Positions 52,394-62,004 of a stretch of 64,000 nucleotides of DNA are shown piece after piece. Made by a program: the position numbers and the translations under genes. Source of the stretch: Rariloculus sp963665575. Lineage in GTDB: Bacteria; Pseudomonadota; Gammaproteobacteria; Steroidobacterales; Rariloculaceae. The notes under the pieces are model-generated. The model saw only the letters and a program-made list of their open reading frames with translations. It did no database searches and was not told where the DNA came from. The stretch is from contig CAXXDW010000004.1 of the NCBI GenBank assembly GCA_963665575.2, forward strand, positions 62,001 through 126,000. The letters run 5' to 3'. Numbering within the stretch: the first letter of the stretch is position 1; each line of letters begins with the position of its first letter.

Positions 52394-54400
52394 TTGACCA
52401 CAAAGGACGCCAGGATCGTGTTTTCGCCGTCCGGGCGCCGCGGCGCGTTTCCGCGCGGAACACGGTTGCTGGATGCTGCCCGCAGCATCGGCGTCGACGT
52501 GGATTCCGTGTGCGGGGGGCGCGGGCTGTGCGGCCGCTGCCGCGTCGTGTGCATGGACGGGGACTTCGCCAAGCACGCCATCCGCTCCCGCCCGACGCAC
52601 CTGTCGGCGGTCAACGAGATTGAGGAGCGGTACAGTGCGCGACGCCGCAAGCTCGAGGACAACCATCGCCTGAGCTGCCAGGCCGTCATCCGGGGCGACC
52701 TCGTCATCGATGTGCCGCCGGAAAGTCAGATGCACCGGCAGGTCGTGCGCAAGGATGCCGAGCACCGCGAAATCAAGCTCGACCCGGCAACGCGGCTCTA
52801 CCACGTCGAGGTGCAGCCGGCCGACCTGCTCGAGGCGAGCGGCGACCTGCAGCGACTCTGCGACGCGCTGGCCTGGGAGTGGAATCTGGCCGATCCGGGT
52901 TGCGACCCGGTCATCCTGCCCGGTCTTCAGTCTGCGCTGCGCGAAGGTGAGTGGCGGGTCACCGTGGCGGTCCACAATCAATCGACCATCCTGGCCGTAT
53001 GGCCGGGTTTCAAAGCCAGCGCCCATGGCGTCGCAATCGACATCGGTTCGACGACGATCGCGGCCCACCTCGTGAACCTGACGGCGGGCAAGGTGGTCGC
53101 GACCCACGGCATCATGAACCCGCAGATCCGGTTCGGCGAAGATCTCATGAGCCGGGTGTCCTACGTCATGATGCACCCGGAAGGCGCCGGAGAGCTGACG
53201 AGCACCGTGCGCCAGGGCGTGAACGATCTCATCGGCGAGGTTTGCAGCCAGTGCGAAGTCGACCCGGCAGATGTCATCGAACTGACTGTCGTCGGCAATC
53301 CGATCATGCACCACCTGTTTCTCGGGCTCGATCCGCGCGAACTCGGCGGAGCTCCCTTCGCACTGGCTGTCGATACCGCGCTTGACGTCAAGGCACGCGA
53401 CATCGGCATCGACATCAACCCCGGCGCCAACGTGTACGTGCTTCCATGCATTGCCGGACACGTGGGGGCTGACGCGGCGGGAATGGTGCTCGCCGAAGAG
53501 CCGCAGCTGCGCGAGGAGACATCGCTGGTCGTTGACGTCGGCACCAATGCGGAGATCGTGCTCGGCAACCGCGACCGGCTGCTGGCCTGTTCCAGCCCGA
53601 CCGGTCCCGCCTTCGAAGGCGCGCAGATCTCCAGCGGCCAGCGTGCCTCGCGCGGCGCCATCGAGCGCGTGCGCATCGATCCGGCGAGCCTCGAGCCGCG
53701 CTTCAGCGTCATCGGTTCGCAATTGTGGTCGAACGATCCGGAGTTCGATGCCGAGATCGAGTCGTTCGGCGTCACGGGCGTGTGCGGATCCGGAATCATC
53801 GAGGTCATCGCCGAGATGTACCTGGCCGGAATCATCAACGAGGATGGCGTCGTCGACGGTTCGCTGGCGGCCCGCAGCGATCGCATCGTCGCCGACGAAC
53901 GCACGTTTTCATACGTACTGTACGACGGCCCACAGCGCATCCTCGTCACGCAGAACGATGTGCGCCAGGTGCAGCTTGCAAAGGCCGCGCTCTACGCGGG
54001 CATCCGCTTGCTGCAGGATCGGGCCGGCATCGACAGGATCGACCGCATTCGGCTTGCCGGGGCGTTCGGTTCCCACATCGATCCGAAGTACGCGATGGTC
54101 CTGGGGCTGATTCCCGACTGCGACCTGAACAAGGTTGAATCCGCAGGCAATGCGGCAGGCATGGGGGCGACGATCGCGCTGTTGAACGTGCCTGCACGTC
54201 GAGAGATCGAGGCCGCGGTACTCGATATCGAGAAGATCGAGACGGCAGTGGAACCGAAGTTCCAGGAGTATTTCGTGAACGCCATGGCGATCCCGAACAA
54301 GCGAGACGCCTTTCCGAGGCTGTTCTCGGTCGTTGACAGACCGGCGGCGCAGCCGGATTCTGCCGGCACCGGCCGGCGGCGACGCAGGAGGGCCTCGTAA
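52394..54400 (+). CDS. RACo-type reductive activator of corrinoid proteins (2Fe-2S, ASKHA)
   Basis: 668 residues from TTG 52394 (GAGG upstream; an in-frame GTG at 52418 is an alternative). An N-terminal plant-type ferredoxin domain has CGGRGLCGRC (Cys40, 46, 49) plus a later Cys in HRLSCQAVI. A linker and then an ASKHA ATPase domain follow: HGVAIDIGSTTIAAHLVN, IELTVVGNPIMHHLFLGLDP, LVVDVGTNAEIVLGNRDRL and RLAGAFGSHIDPKYAMVLG. The enzyme uses ATP to return accidentally oxidised Co(II) corrinoid to the active Co(I) state. Its presence confirms that the corrinoid protein cycles through Co(I). Confidence 0.93.
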   Translation: MTTKDARIVFSPSGRRGAFPRGTRLLDAARSIGVDVDSVCGGRGLCGRCRVVCMDGDFAKHAIRSRPTHLSAVNEIEERYSARRRKLEDNHRLSCQAVIRGDLVIDVPPESQMHRQVVRKDAEHREIKLDPATRLYHVEVQPADLLEASGDLQRLCDALAWEWNLADPGCDPVILPGLQSALREGEWRVTVAVHNQSTILAVWPGFKASAHGVAIDIGSTTIAAHLVNLTAGKVVATHGIMNPQIRFGEDLMSRVSYVMMHPEGAGELTSTVRQGVNDLIGEVCSQCEVDPADVIELTVVGNPIMHHLFLGLDPRELGGAPFALAVDTALDVKARDIGIDINPGANVYVLPCIAGHVGADAAGMVLAEEPQLREETSLVVDVGTNAEIVLGNRDRLLACSSPTGPAFEGAQISSGQRASRGAIERVRIDPASLEPRFSVIGSQLWSNDPEFDAEIESFGVTGVCGSGIIEVIAEMYLAGIINEDGVVDGSLAARSDRIVADERTFSYVLYDGPQRILVTQNDVRQVQLAKAALYAGIRLLQDRAGIDRIDRIRLAGAFGSHIDPKYAMVLGLIPDCDLNKVESAGNAAGMGATIALLNVPARREIEAAVLDIEKIETAVEPKFQEYFVNAMAIPNKRDAFPRLFSVVDRPAAQPDSAGTGRRRRRRAS

Positions 54401-54517
54401 CGATGTCGGCGACCGGACAGATCGATCGCTGCAACACTACGAGCCGCTGGTACGCGAGCTGTTCGCGTGCCAGCCTTCGCCGTTACCCTGAGACCGCCTG
54501 AGAACGGAATCCAGACG

Positions 54518-56974
54518 ATGAAAACGCGGGCAAGAGCCGTCGTCATCGGCGGCGGCGTCGTAGGAGTCAGTACGCTTTATCACCTCGCAAGGAAGGGCTG
54601 GGGCGACGATGTCGTGCTCGTCGAAAAGGGGGAACTCACCTCCGGTTCGACCTGGCACGCCGCAGGCCTCCTGCCGCTCTTCAACATGAGCTACTCCGTG
54701 GGACAGGTACACAAGTACTCGGTCAGACTCTATCAGGAACTCGAGCAGGAGACGGGACAGCGGGTCGGGTTCAGCCGGGTCGGCAACCTGCGCCTGGCCA
54801 TGAACAACGACCGCATGGACGAGTACTACCAGTACGCGGCGACGGCGAAGACCATCGGCGTGGAGGTGCGCTTCCTGACGCCGGACGAGATCGGGAAACT
54901 CTGGCCGCTGTGCGACATCGACGGGCTCGTCGGCGGCATCTTTCATCCCGAGGACGGCTATATCCAGCCGGCCGACCTGACCCAGGCGCTGGCCGCGGGC
55001 GCCCGCGCGCGCGGTGCGGAGATCTATCGCAAGACGGCAGTGCTCGGGATCGAGCAGGCGACCTCGGGCGCGTGGGTCGTACACACGAACAAGGGCGACA
55101 TCACCTGCGATCACGTTGTGGCCGCGACCGGCAACTACGCCCGACAGACCGGCGAGATGGTGGGTCTCGACATCCCCGCGATGCCCGTGGAACACCAGTA
55201 CATCGTCACGGAACCGCATCCCGACCTCGAGGAACGCAAGCGGCAGGGGCTGCCCGAACTCGGCGTGCTGCGAGAATCCGATGGCTCCTGGTACATGCGC
55301 GAGGAGAACAGCGGCTTCATTCTCGGTCCGTATGAGAAGGATGCGCCGTGCTGCTACGTCGACGGGCCGGATCCGGCGGCCGAGTACGAGCTCTTCCAGG
55401 AGGACATCGACCGGCTCATGCCGCACATCGAAGCCGCGATGGCCAGGGTGCCGGCATTCGCCGAGGTCGGCATCCGGCAGGTCTACAACGGCGCCATCGC
55501 CTACACGCCGGACGGCAACCCGATCATCGGCCCGGCATGGGGCATCGACAATTTCTGGCTCTCCGAGGGGCACAGTTTCGGGATCACGGCGGCCGGCGGC
55601 GCCGGCTGGCAACTCGCGGAATGGATCGTCGACGGCGAGCCGACCATCGACATGCTCGGCGTCGAGCCGCGCCGCTTCGGCGCCTACGCAACAAAGGACT
55701 ACCTCGTAAGGAAGACCGAGGAGGCGTACGCGCACGTCTTCATCACTCACTACCCGGACGAGGAACGGCCCGCGGCGCGACCGCTGCGCACCGCGCCCTG
55801 CTACGAGCGCATGAAGGCGCGCGGCGCCGTGTTCGGCCAGAAGTTCGGCTGGGAGCGGCCCAATTTCTTTGCGGCGGACGGCATGCCCCAGGAAGACGAC
55901 TGGTCGTTCCGCCGCTCGCGCTGGTTCGAGGCGGTTCGACGCGAAGTCGACAACGTCACGAACAACGTGGGCCTGCTCGACATGACCGCGTTCGCCAAGT
56001 GCCGCGTGTCCGGCCCCGGCGCCGAGGACTTTCTAAACGGATTCGTCGCCAACCGCGCGCCGCAGCAGGTCGGGCGGGTCTGCCTGGCGCACGCGCTCAA
56101 CCGCAACGGCGGCGTGCACTCGGAATTCACGATCCTGCGCGAGGCGAGCGACTCGTTCTACCTCGTTTCGGCCGGCGCCTTCCAGCGGCTCGATCACGAC
56201 TACCTGAGCAAGTACCTGCCCCGGGACGGGTCCGTGCAGTACACGCCGCTGACGGGCGCCATCGGCGTGCTGGTCGTGGCCGGACCGAAGGCGAGACAGC
56301 TGCTGTCGCGGGTAACGCGCGCCGACCTCTCGAACGAGGCGTTTCGCTGGCTGACAGCGCAAGACATCGTCGTCGGTTCGGCACCGGTCAACGCGATGCG
56401 CGTGAACTTCGTCGGCGAACTCGGCTGGGAACTGCATCATCCGATCGAATACCAGAACCACATCTTCGACGCGCTGTTCGAAGCCGGCGAGGACCTTGGG
56501 CTCGCGCCGTTCGGCATTCGCGCCATGGACTCCATGCGCATGGAAAAGTCGTACCGTCTCGTCGGCACGGAACTCTCCATCGAATACTCGGCGTTCGAAT
56601 CGCTCATCGATCGATTCGTCAGGCTCGACAAGGGCGACTTTCTCGGTCGGGACGGATTGCTGGCGTGGAAGGACGCCGGGCTCAAGAACCGGCTCGTCAC
56701 GCTCGAGGTCCACGATGTGGAGGATGCCGACGTGCTCGGCAACAACGCACTCGTCAGAGATGGGGAAACGGTCGGCCGCGCCACGAGCGGAAATTACGGG
56801 TTTCGCACCGGCAAGTCGCTCGCGCTCGGCATGTTGCGGCCGGATCTCGCGGTACCGGACACCGAAGTCGATGTCGAGATTCTCGACGGTACGTTCAGGG
56901 CGACGGTCATACCGGAGAGTCCCTTCGATCCGGCCCACGAGCGGTTGCGCGACGTGAACGGGGCGAATGGTTAG
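54518..56974 (+). CDS. Dimethylglycine dehydrogenase-like FAD protein with GcvT domain (paralogue 3)
   Basis: 818 residues from ATG 54518; an in-frame start at 54467 is possible but leads into no homologous sequence. FAD motif AVVIGGGVVGVSTLYHLARK, covalent-FAD His47 in LTSGSTWHAAGLLPLFNMSY, then DAO, FAO_M and GcvT domains (VNFVGELGWELHHPIEYQ, AMDSMRMEKSYRLVGTELS, ATSGNYGFRTGKSLALGML). Its place between the corrinoid genes and soxBDAG makes dimethylglycine the best guess for the substrate, with methylene-THF and sarcosine as products. Confidence 0.9.
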   Translation: MKTRARAVVIGGGVVGVSTLYHLARKGWGDDVVLVEKGELTSGSTWHAAGLLPLFNMSYSVGQVHKYSVRLYQELEQETGQRVGFSRVGNLRLAMNNDRMDEYYQYAATAKTIGVEVRFLTPDEIGKLWPLCDIDGLVGGIFHPEDGYIQPADLTQALAAGARARGAEIYRKTAVLGIEQATSGAWVVHTNKGDITCDHVVAATGNYARQTGEMVGLDIPAMPVEHQYIVTEPHPDLEERKRQGLPELGVLRESDGSWYMREENSGFILGPYEKDAPCCYVDGPDPAAEYELFQEDIDRLMPHIEAAMARVPAFAEVGIRQVYNGAIAYTPDGNPIIGPAWGIDNFWLSEGHSFGITAAGGAGWQLAEWIVDGEPTIDMLGVEPRRFGAYATKDYLVRKTEEAYAHVFITHYPDEERPAARPLRTAPCYERMKARGAVFGQKFGWERPNFFAADGMPQEDDWSFRRSRWFEAVRREVDNVTNNVGLLDMTAFAKCRVSGPGAEDFLNGFVANRAPQQVGRVCLAHALNRNGGVHSEFTILREASDSFYLVSAGAFQRLDHDYLSKYLPRDGSVQYTPLTGAIGVLVVAGPKARQLLSRVTRADLSNEAFRWLTAQDIVVGSAPVNAMRVNFVGELGWELHHPIEYQNHIFDALFEAGEDLGLAPFGIRAMDSMRMEKSYRLVGTELSIEYSAFESLIDRFVRLDKGDFLGRDGLLAWKDAGLKNRLVTLEVHDVEDADVLGNNALVRDGETVGRATSGNYGFRTGKSLALGMLRPDLAVPDTEVDVEILDGTFRATVIPESPFDPAHERLRDVNGANG

Positions 56975-57172
56975 CCACCCGGCACAACGCATGGAGACGC
57001 TGCGTCCGGCTCCTGGGGGAGTTGGATCGGCAATGTTGCCGAATTGTCGCAGCTTGCAGCAGCCGCCGACGGTCTTGCGCGCCATGACTCCTCGACAGCC
57101 AAGATTGTCGAGCAATTCGAATCTCCGCGACGTACCTGGTCCGCGCTTATCGACCCTGCGCGGGGGAACGCC

Positions 57173-58423
57173 ATGAGTCGCTATTCGGCATTGAGCCTGG
57201 TCCGCAACGCGCTCGATTTCAACAGGAAATGGCGCCCTGCGTGGCGCAGCCCGGAACCGAAAAAGAGCTACGACGCGATCATCGTCGGCGGCGGCGGTCA
57301 CGGTCTCGCAACGGCCTACTATCTGGCCAGGGACCATGGCCTCACTAGTGTCGCCGTGCTCGAGAAGGGCTGGATCGGCGGCGGCAACACCGGCCGAAAC
57401 ACGACCATCGTGCGATCCAACTACCTGTGGACCGAAGCGGCGCTGCTCTACGAGAAGTCGATGCAGCTCTGGGAAGGGCTGAGCCAGGACCTGAACTACA
57501 ACGTCATGTTCAGCCAACGCGGCGTGTACAACCTCGGCCATTCGCTGCAGGACATGCGCGACATCGAGCGGCGCGTGAACGCCAACCGGCTCAACGGCAT
57601 CGACGCGCAGATCGCGAGCAGCGAGGAGGTCAAGCGGGCGATTCCGTGTATCAACACCTCGCCCGGCGCGCGTTATCCCATCCTCGGCGCATCGCTGCAG
57701 CGCCGCGCAGGCGTCGCGCGCCACGATGCCGTCGCGTGGGGATTCGCGCGCGCCGCCGATGCGCTCGGCGTCGACATCATCGAGCAGTGCGAGGTCACGG
57801 GCATTGATGTTCGCGCGGGCAAGGCTGCTGGAGTTCAGACCACACGCGGCCCGATCGCGTCCGACCGCATCGGCGTCGTCGTGGCCGGTCACGCGAGCGT
57901 GCTTGCGGAAATGGCGGACCTTCGCCTGCCGATCGAGAGCCACCCCCTGCAGGCGCTCGTCTCAGAACCCATCAAACCCGTGCTCGACACGGTCGTCATG
58001 TCCGGCGCCGTGCACGGTTACATCAGCCAGTCGGACAAGGGTGAACTCGTGATCGGCGCAGGCATCGACGCCTATACGGGCTATGGCCAGCGCGGCAGCT
58101 TCCCCGTCATCGAGCATACGCTGCAGGCGATCGTTGAACTGTTCCCGGTGTTCAGCCGCGTGCGCATGCTCAGGCTGTGGGGCGGCATCGTCGATATCTG
58201 CCCGGACGCGTGTCCGATCGTGTCGAAAACCCCGGTGGAGGGCCTTTACTTCAATTGCGGCTGGGGTACGGGCGGCTTCAAGTCGACCCCGGGCTCAGGG
58301 TGGGTATTCGCGCACACGATGGCCCACGACGAACCCCACGAACTCAACGCGCCCTTCAACCTTGACCGTTTCACCACGGGCGCGCTCATCGACGAGCACG
58401 GCGCCGCGGCGGTGGCGCATTAG
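57173..58423 (+). CDS. soxB: Sarcosine oxidase subunit beta
   Basis: 416 residues from ATG 57173; upstream in-frame codons to 57044 have no homology. The flavoprotein subunit of heterotetrameric sarcosine oxidase: YDAIIVGGGGHGLATAYYLA (FAD), EKGWIGGGNTGRNTTIVRSN, GVARHDAVAWGFARAADALG with the His that binds FMN covalently in characterised enzymes, and FNCGWGTGGFKSTPGSG near the C-terminus. It oxidises sarcosine to glycine. First gene of soxBDAG; a lone TGTCGC half-site is present at 57045-57050. Confidence 0.96.
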   Translation: MSRYSALSLVRNALDFNRKWRPAWRSPEPKKSYDAIIVGGGGHGLATAYYLARDHGLTSVAVLEKGWIGGGNTGRNTTIVRSNYLWTEAALLYEKSMQLWEGLSQDLNYNVMFSQRGVYNLGHSLQDMRDIERRVNANRLNGIDAQIASSEEVKRAIPCINTSPGARYPILGASLQRRAGVARHDAVAWGFARAADALGVDIIEQCEVTGIDVRAGKAAGVQTTRGPIASDRIGVVVAGHASVLAEMADLRLPIESHPLQALVSEPIKPVLDTVVMSGAVHGYISQSDKGELVIGAGIDAYTGYGQRGSFPVIEHTLQAIVELFPVFSRVRMLRLWGGIVDICPDACPIVSKTPVEGLYFNCGWGTGGFKSTPGSGWVFAHTMAHDEPHELNAPFNLDRFTTGALIDEHGAAAVAH

Positions 58424-58498
58424 CGCGGGGATGCCGCCAGGCGGTCAGCGAATGAACCCGGCAACGCTTTTTCGCGTCTCGCCAACAGGTGTCCGGCC

Positions 58499-58804
58499 GT
58501 GCTCCTGATCGAGTGTCCCTGGTGCGGATTCCGCGCCGAGACGGAATTCAGCTACGGTGGCGAGGCCGGAATCGTGCGGCCTGCGGACCCGAATGCGCTC
58601 AGTGACGCCGAGTGGGCCGACTACCTGTTCTACCGCCGCAATCCCCGCGGCGCGCACCGGGAATTGTGGAACCACGCTGCCGGCTGCCGGCGCTGGTTCG
58701 GCGTTGAGCGCGACACGGTCACTTACCGCATCGAGCGGAGCTACACATTGAACGATGCCGATCCTGCCGGCCGGGCCCCGGGTTCCGAATGGCAAGCACG
58801 ATGA
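58499..58804 (+). CDS. soxD: Sarcosine oxidase subunit delta
   Basis: 101 residues from GTG 58499. The zinc-binding subunit: Cys6 and Cys9 in IECPWCG, and His59 and Cys63 in ELWNHAAGCRRWF, exactly the spacing of known delta subunits. DAEWADYLFYRRNPRGAHRE is also characteristic. The stop overlaps the soxA start in ATGA. Gene order B-D-A-G is canonical. Confidence 0.96.
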   Translation: MLLIECPWCGFRAETEFSYGGEAGIVRPADPNALSDAEWADYLFYRRNPRGAHRELWNHAAGCRRWFGVERDTVTYRIERSYTLNDADPAGRAPGSEWQAR

Positions 58805-61800
58805 CCGCCGCGCAGCCAAATCGCTTACCGCAAGGCGGACGGATAGACCGGACCCGCCCGCTGGCGTTCACGTTCGACGGCAAGGCTTGCGAGGGCTACG
58901 CGGGCGATACCCTGGCGTCCGCGCTGATCGCCAACGGCGTGTCCCTGGTCGGCCGCAGCTTCAAACTGCGCCGGCCGCGCGGGATCGTCGGCAGCGGCGC
59001 GGAGGAACCCAATGCGATCATGCAGCTCGGGGAGGGTGCGGCGGCTGAGCCGAACGTTCCGGCGACGCAGGTGGAACTGCGCGACGGCCTCGTCGCGCGC
59101 ACGACGAGAGGCTGGCCCGGCGTCCGGTTCGATGTCGGTGTGATCAACGACGTGTTCGGGCGGATGCTGGGTGCAGGCTTCTACTACAAGACCTTCATGT
59201 ACCCGCGCTCATGGTGGAAGTACTACGAGCACGCAATCCGCCAGTCGGCGGGTTTCGGTCGCGCACCCGATGCTCCGGATCCCGACAACTACGAACACAT
59301 GAACGCGCACTGCGACGTGCTCGTGGCCGGCGGCGGACCGGCCGGACTCATGGCGGCGCTGCAGGCGGCCGAGTCGGGCGCCCGCGTGATCCTGGCCGAC
59401 GAGCAGACCGAGTTCGGCGGCAGCCTGCTCGGTTCCGCCGAGCGCATCGATGGCGCGCCGGCCATGGAATGGGTCGCCGACACACTCGCCAGACTCCGCG
59501 ATCACGCGGACTGCACGCTGCTGACGCGCAGCACGGTGTTTGCTTACCACGATCACAACTTTCTGACTGTCGTGGAGCGATGCACGAACCCTCCCGATAC
59601 ATTCCGGGAAGGAACAGCGATTGGCAGGAGCGGCGGCGACGACAGGCATTTCGACGACGGCAAGCCGGAAGGGCGCCGCGGTCCGAGCGGCCGGGACCAG
59701 TCCGGCGAACACGACCGCCGGGGCGGCCACGACGGCAGGGGCGCGCCGGCGGGTCGCCCACACCGCGTGAGCAACGCTGCGGGGCGCCACGACGGCAGCG
59801 CTGCGCACATCCGCGAACGCCTTTGGCGCGTTCGTGCCGGCCAGGTGATCCTCGCGCAGGGCAGCTTCGAGCGGCCGCTCGTCTTCTGCAACAACGACCG
59901 GCCGGGCGTGATGCTGGCCTCGGCCGTATCGACCTGGATCAATCGCTACGGCGTCCTGCCGGGCCGCCGGGCCGTGATTTTCACGAACAACGATTCGGCC
60001 TATCGGTCGGCGATCGACCTGGCCGATGCCGGCGCCGAGGTCGCCGCCATCGTCGACAGCCGCCGCGGCGGCGCGGCGGAACTCGGCAGCCGGGCACGGG
60101 AACACGGAATCGCCGTGCTCGAAGGCCATGTGGTCAGCGATGTGGCCGGCCGGCAGCACGTCAGGGGAATCAGCATCGCCAGGTGGCGCGGCGACAGTTG
60201 GGCAACGGTCAGCCCGACGATACGTATCGACTGCGATCTCGTGGTCATGTCCGGAGGCTACAGCCCGGCGGTGCACCTACATTCGCAGGCGGGCGGGCGA
60301 CTCGCCTGGGACGAAGCGCGGCTCGGTTTCCTGCCGACCGAATCACGGCAGCCGAACCTCTCGGCCGGCGCGGGCAACGGCAGCCGTTCGCTTGAGGAAT
60401 GCCTGGCCGACGGGCTGAGTGCCGGCAAGGAAGCTGTCTTGCGGCTCGGACTCAAGGGCACCACCGTCGTCATGCCGACAGTCACGGCCAGCGCCGAAAA
60501 CCCCACCGAAGCCCTTTGGCGCGTCCCGGCCGCGAAGGACCCGGATCGCTGCGCGAAGCAGTTCATCGACTTCCAGAACGACACGACCGTCGCCGACATC
60601 CGCCTCGCCGCACGTGAGGGCTATCGCAACGTTGAGCACGTCAAGCGCTACACGGCGCTCGGCTTCGGCACCGACCAGGGCAAGCTCGGCAACATCAACG
60701 GCATGGCCGTGCTCGCGGACACTCTCGGCAAGGCGATTCCCGAGGTCGGCACGACCACCTTCCGGCCCGCCTACACACCCGTGAGTTTCGGCGTCGGCGC
60801 AGGCGAAAGCGTCGGCGAACTCTACGACCCGGTACGCAAGACCGCGATCCACGAATGGCACGAGGCGGCGGGCGCCCCCATGGAAGTAGTCGGCCAATGG
60901 CACCGTCCCTGGTATTTCCCGCGCGACGGGCAAGACCTGCATGCGGCGGTGGCGCGCGAGTGCCTGGCCGTGCGCAATTCGGTCGGCCTCATGGACGCCT
61001 CAACCCTCGGCAAGATCGACGCCTGCGGTCCCGATGTCGTTGAGTTCCTCGAGCGCATCTACACCCACGACGTCGGCAGGATGAAGGTCGGCCGCTGCGC
61101 CTACGGCATCATGCTCGGCGAAGACGGCATGCTCATGGACGACGGCGTGCTGGCACGGCTGGGCGAGCAACGTTTCCACCTCACGACGACGACCGGCGGA
61201 GCGGCAAGCGTGCTGAACTGGCTTGAGAAGTGGCTGCAGACGGAGTGGCCGGAACTCAGGGTCTACCTGACGTCGCTCACCGAACAGTATTCGACCTTCG
61301 CACTGGCCGGACCCGACAGCCGCAAACTTCTCGACAAGCTAGGCTGCGACATTCCACTGGACAGGGACAGTTTCCCCTTCATGAACGTGCGCCCGGCGAT
61401 GCTCGCGGGCATGCCCGTTACGCTCTTTCGGGTGAGCTTTTCGGGCGAACTCGCGTTCGAGATCAATATCGCCAGCAACCTGGCACTCGCGATGTGGAAC
61501 AAGCTCATGGAGGCCGGCCAGCGATTCGACATCACGCCCTACGGAACCGAAACAATGCACGTGCTGCGCGCCGAGAAAGGCTTCGTCATTGTCGGCCAGG
61601 ACACCGACGGCTCCGTAACGCCCGTGGATCTCCGCATGAACTGGCTGCTTTCGAGAAACAAGGACTACCTCGGCAAGCGGTCTCTGAGGCGCCCGGACTG
61701 CCTACGGGAGGATCGCAAGCAACTGGTCGGACTGCTGTCGCCGGACGCTCGAACCGTGCTTCCGGAGGGCACACAGCTCATCGAGGAGCCCGCCAGCCGA

Positions 61801-62004
61801 CCGCCCGTGCCCATGTGCGGACACGTGACGTCCAGCTATCAAAGCGCCGTTCTGGGCCACCCGATCGCCCTCGCGCTCGTTACCGGCGGGCGGGCACGCA
61901 AGGGTGAAACGATCTACGCGGCGCTGCCGGAGCGCGACCCGATGCCCGTAGAGATCGTGGCGCCGGTCTTCTACGACGCCGACGGACAACGCCAACATGT
62001 CTGA
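58801..62004 (+). CDS. soxA: Sarcosine oxidase subunit alpha with an unusual low-complexity insertion
   Basis: 1067 residues from ATG 58801 (ATGA overlap with soxD). N-terminal ferredoxin-like domain (AFTFDGKACEGYAGDTLASA), an NAD-binding flavoprotein domain (CDVLVAGGGPAGLMAALQAA), LVFCNNDRPGVMLASAVSTW, and a C-terminal GcvT folate domain (VSFSGELAFEINIAS; MHVLRAEKGFVIVGQDTDG; HVTSSYQSAVLGHPIALAL). Between about residues 262 and 335 (59585-59805) there is a Gly/Arg/Asp/His-rich stretch of some 60 residues where relatives have a short loop before RLWRVRAGQVILAQG. The frame is intact. Length is otherwise close to the usual 970-1000. Confidence 0.95.
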   Translation: MTAAQPNRLPQGGRIDRTRPLAFTFDGKACEGYAGDTLASALIANGVSLVGRSFKLRRPRGIVGSGAEEPNAIMQLGEGAAAEPNVPATQVELRDGLVARTTRGWPGVRFDVGVINDVFGRMLGAGFYYKTFMYPRSWWKYYEHAIRQSAGFGRAPDAPDPDNYEHMNAHCDVLVAGGGPAGLMAALQAAESGARVILADEQTEFGGSLLGSAERIDGAPAMEWVADTLARLRDHADCTLLTRSTVFAYHDHNFLTVVERCTNPPDTFREGTAIGRSGGDDRHFDDGKPEGRRGPSGRDQSGEHDRRGGHDGRGAPAGRPHRVSNAAGRHDGSAAHIRERLWRVRAGQVILAQGSFERPLVFCNNDRPGVMLASAVSTWINRYGVLPGRRAVIFTNNDSAYRSAIDLADAGAEVAAIVDSRRGGAAELGSRAREHGIAVLEGHVVSDVAGRQHVRGISIARWRGDSWATVSPTIRIDCDLVVMSGGYSPAVHLHSQAGGRLAWDEARLGFLPTESRQPNLSAGAGNGSRSLEECLADGLSAGKEAVLRLGLKGTTVVMPTVTASAENPTEALWRVPAAKDPDRCAKQFIDFQNDTTVADIRLAAREGYRNVEHVKRYTALGFGTDQGKLGNINGMAVLADTLGKAIPEVGTTTFRPAYTPVSFGVGAGESVGELYDPVRKTAIHEWHEAAGAPMEVVGQWHRPWYFPRDGQDLHAAVARECLAVRNSVGLMDASTLGKIDACGPDVVEFLERIYTHDVGRMKVGRCAYGIMLGEDGMLMDDGVLARLGEQRFHLTTTTGGAASVLNWLEKWLQTEWPELRVYLTSLTEQYSTFALAGPDSRKLLDKLGCDIPLDRDSFPFMNVRPAMLAGMPVTLFRVSFSGELAFEINIASNLALAMWNKLMEAGQRFDITPYGTETMHVLRAEKGFVIVGQDTDGSVTPVDLRMNWLLSRNKDYLGKRSLRRPDCLREDRKQLVGLLSPDARTVLPEGTQLIEEPASRPPVPMCGHVTSSYQSAVLGHPIALALVTGGRARKGETIYAALPERDPMPVEIVAPVFYDADGQRQHV

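Noticed and set aside
54404..54440. Third copy of the TGTCGC operator before the dimethylglycine dehydrogenase-like gene at 54518
   Set aside because: Only TGTCGG with no second half-site 21 bp away; not above chance.
56033..57943. 636-codon minus-strand frame across the dimethylglycine dehydrogenase-like gene and soxB
   Set aside because: It spans two real genes on the other strand and shows no domain.
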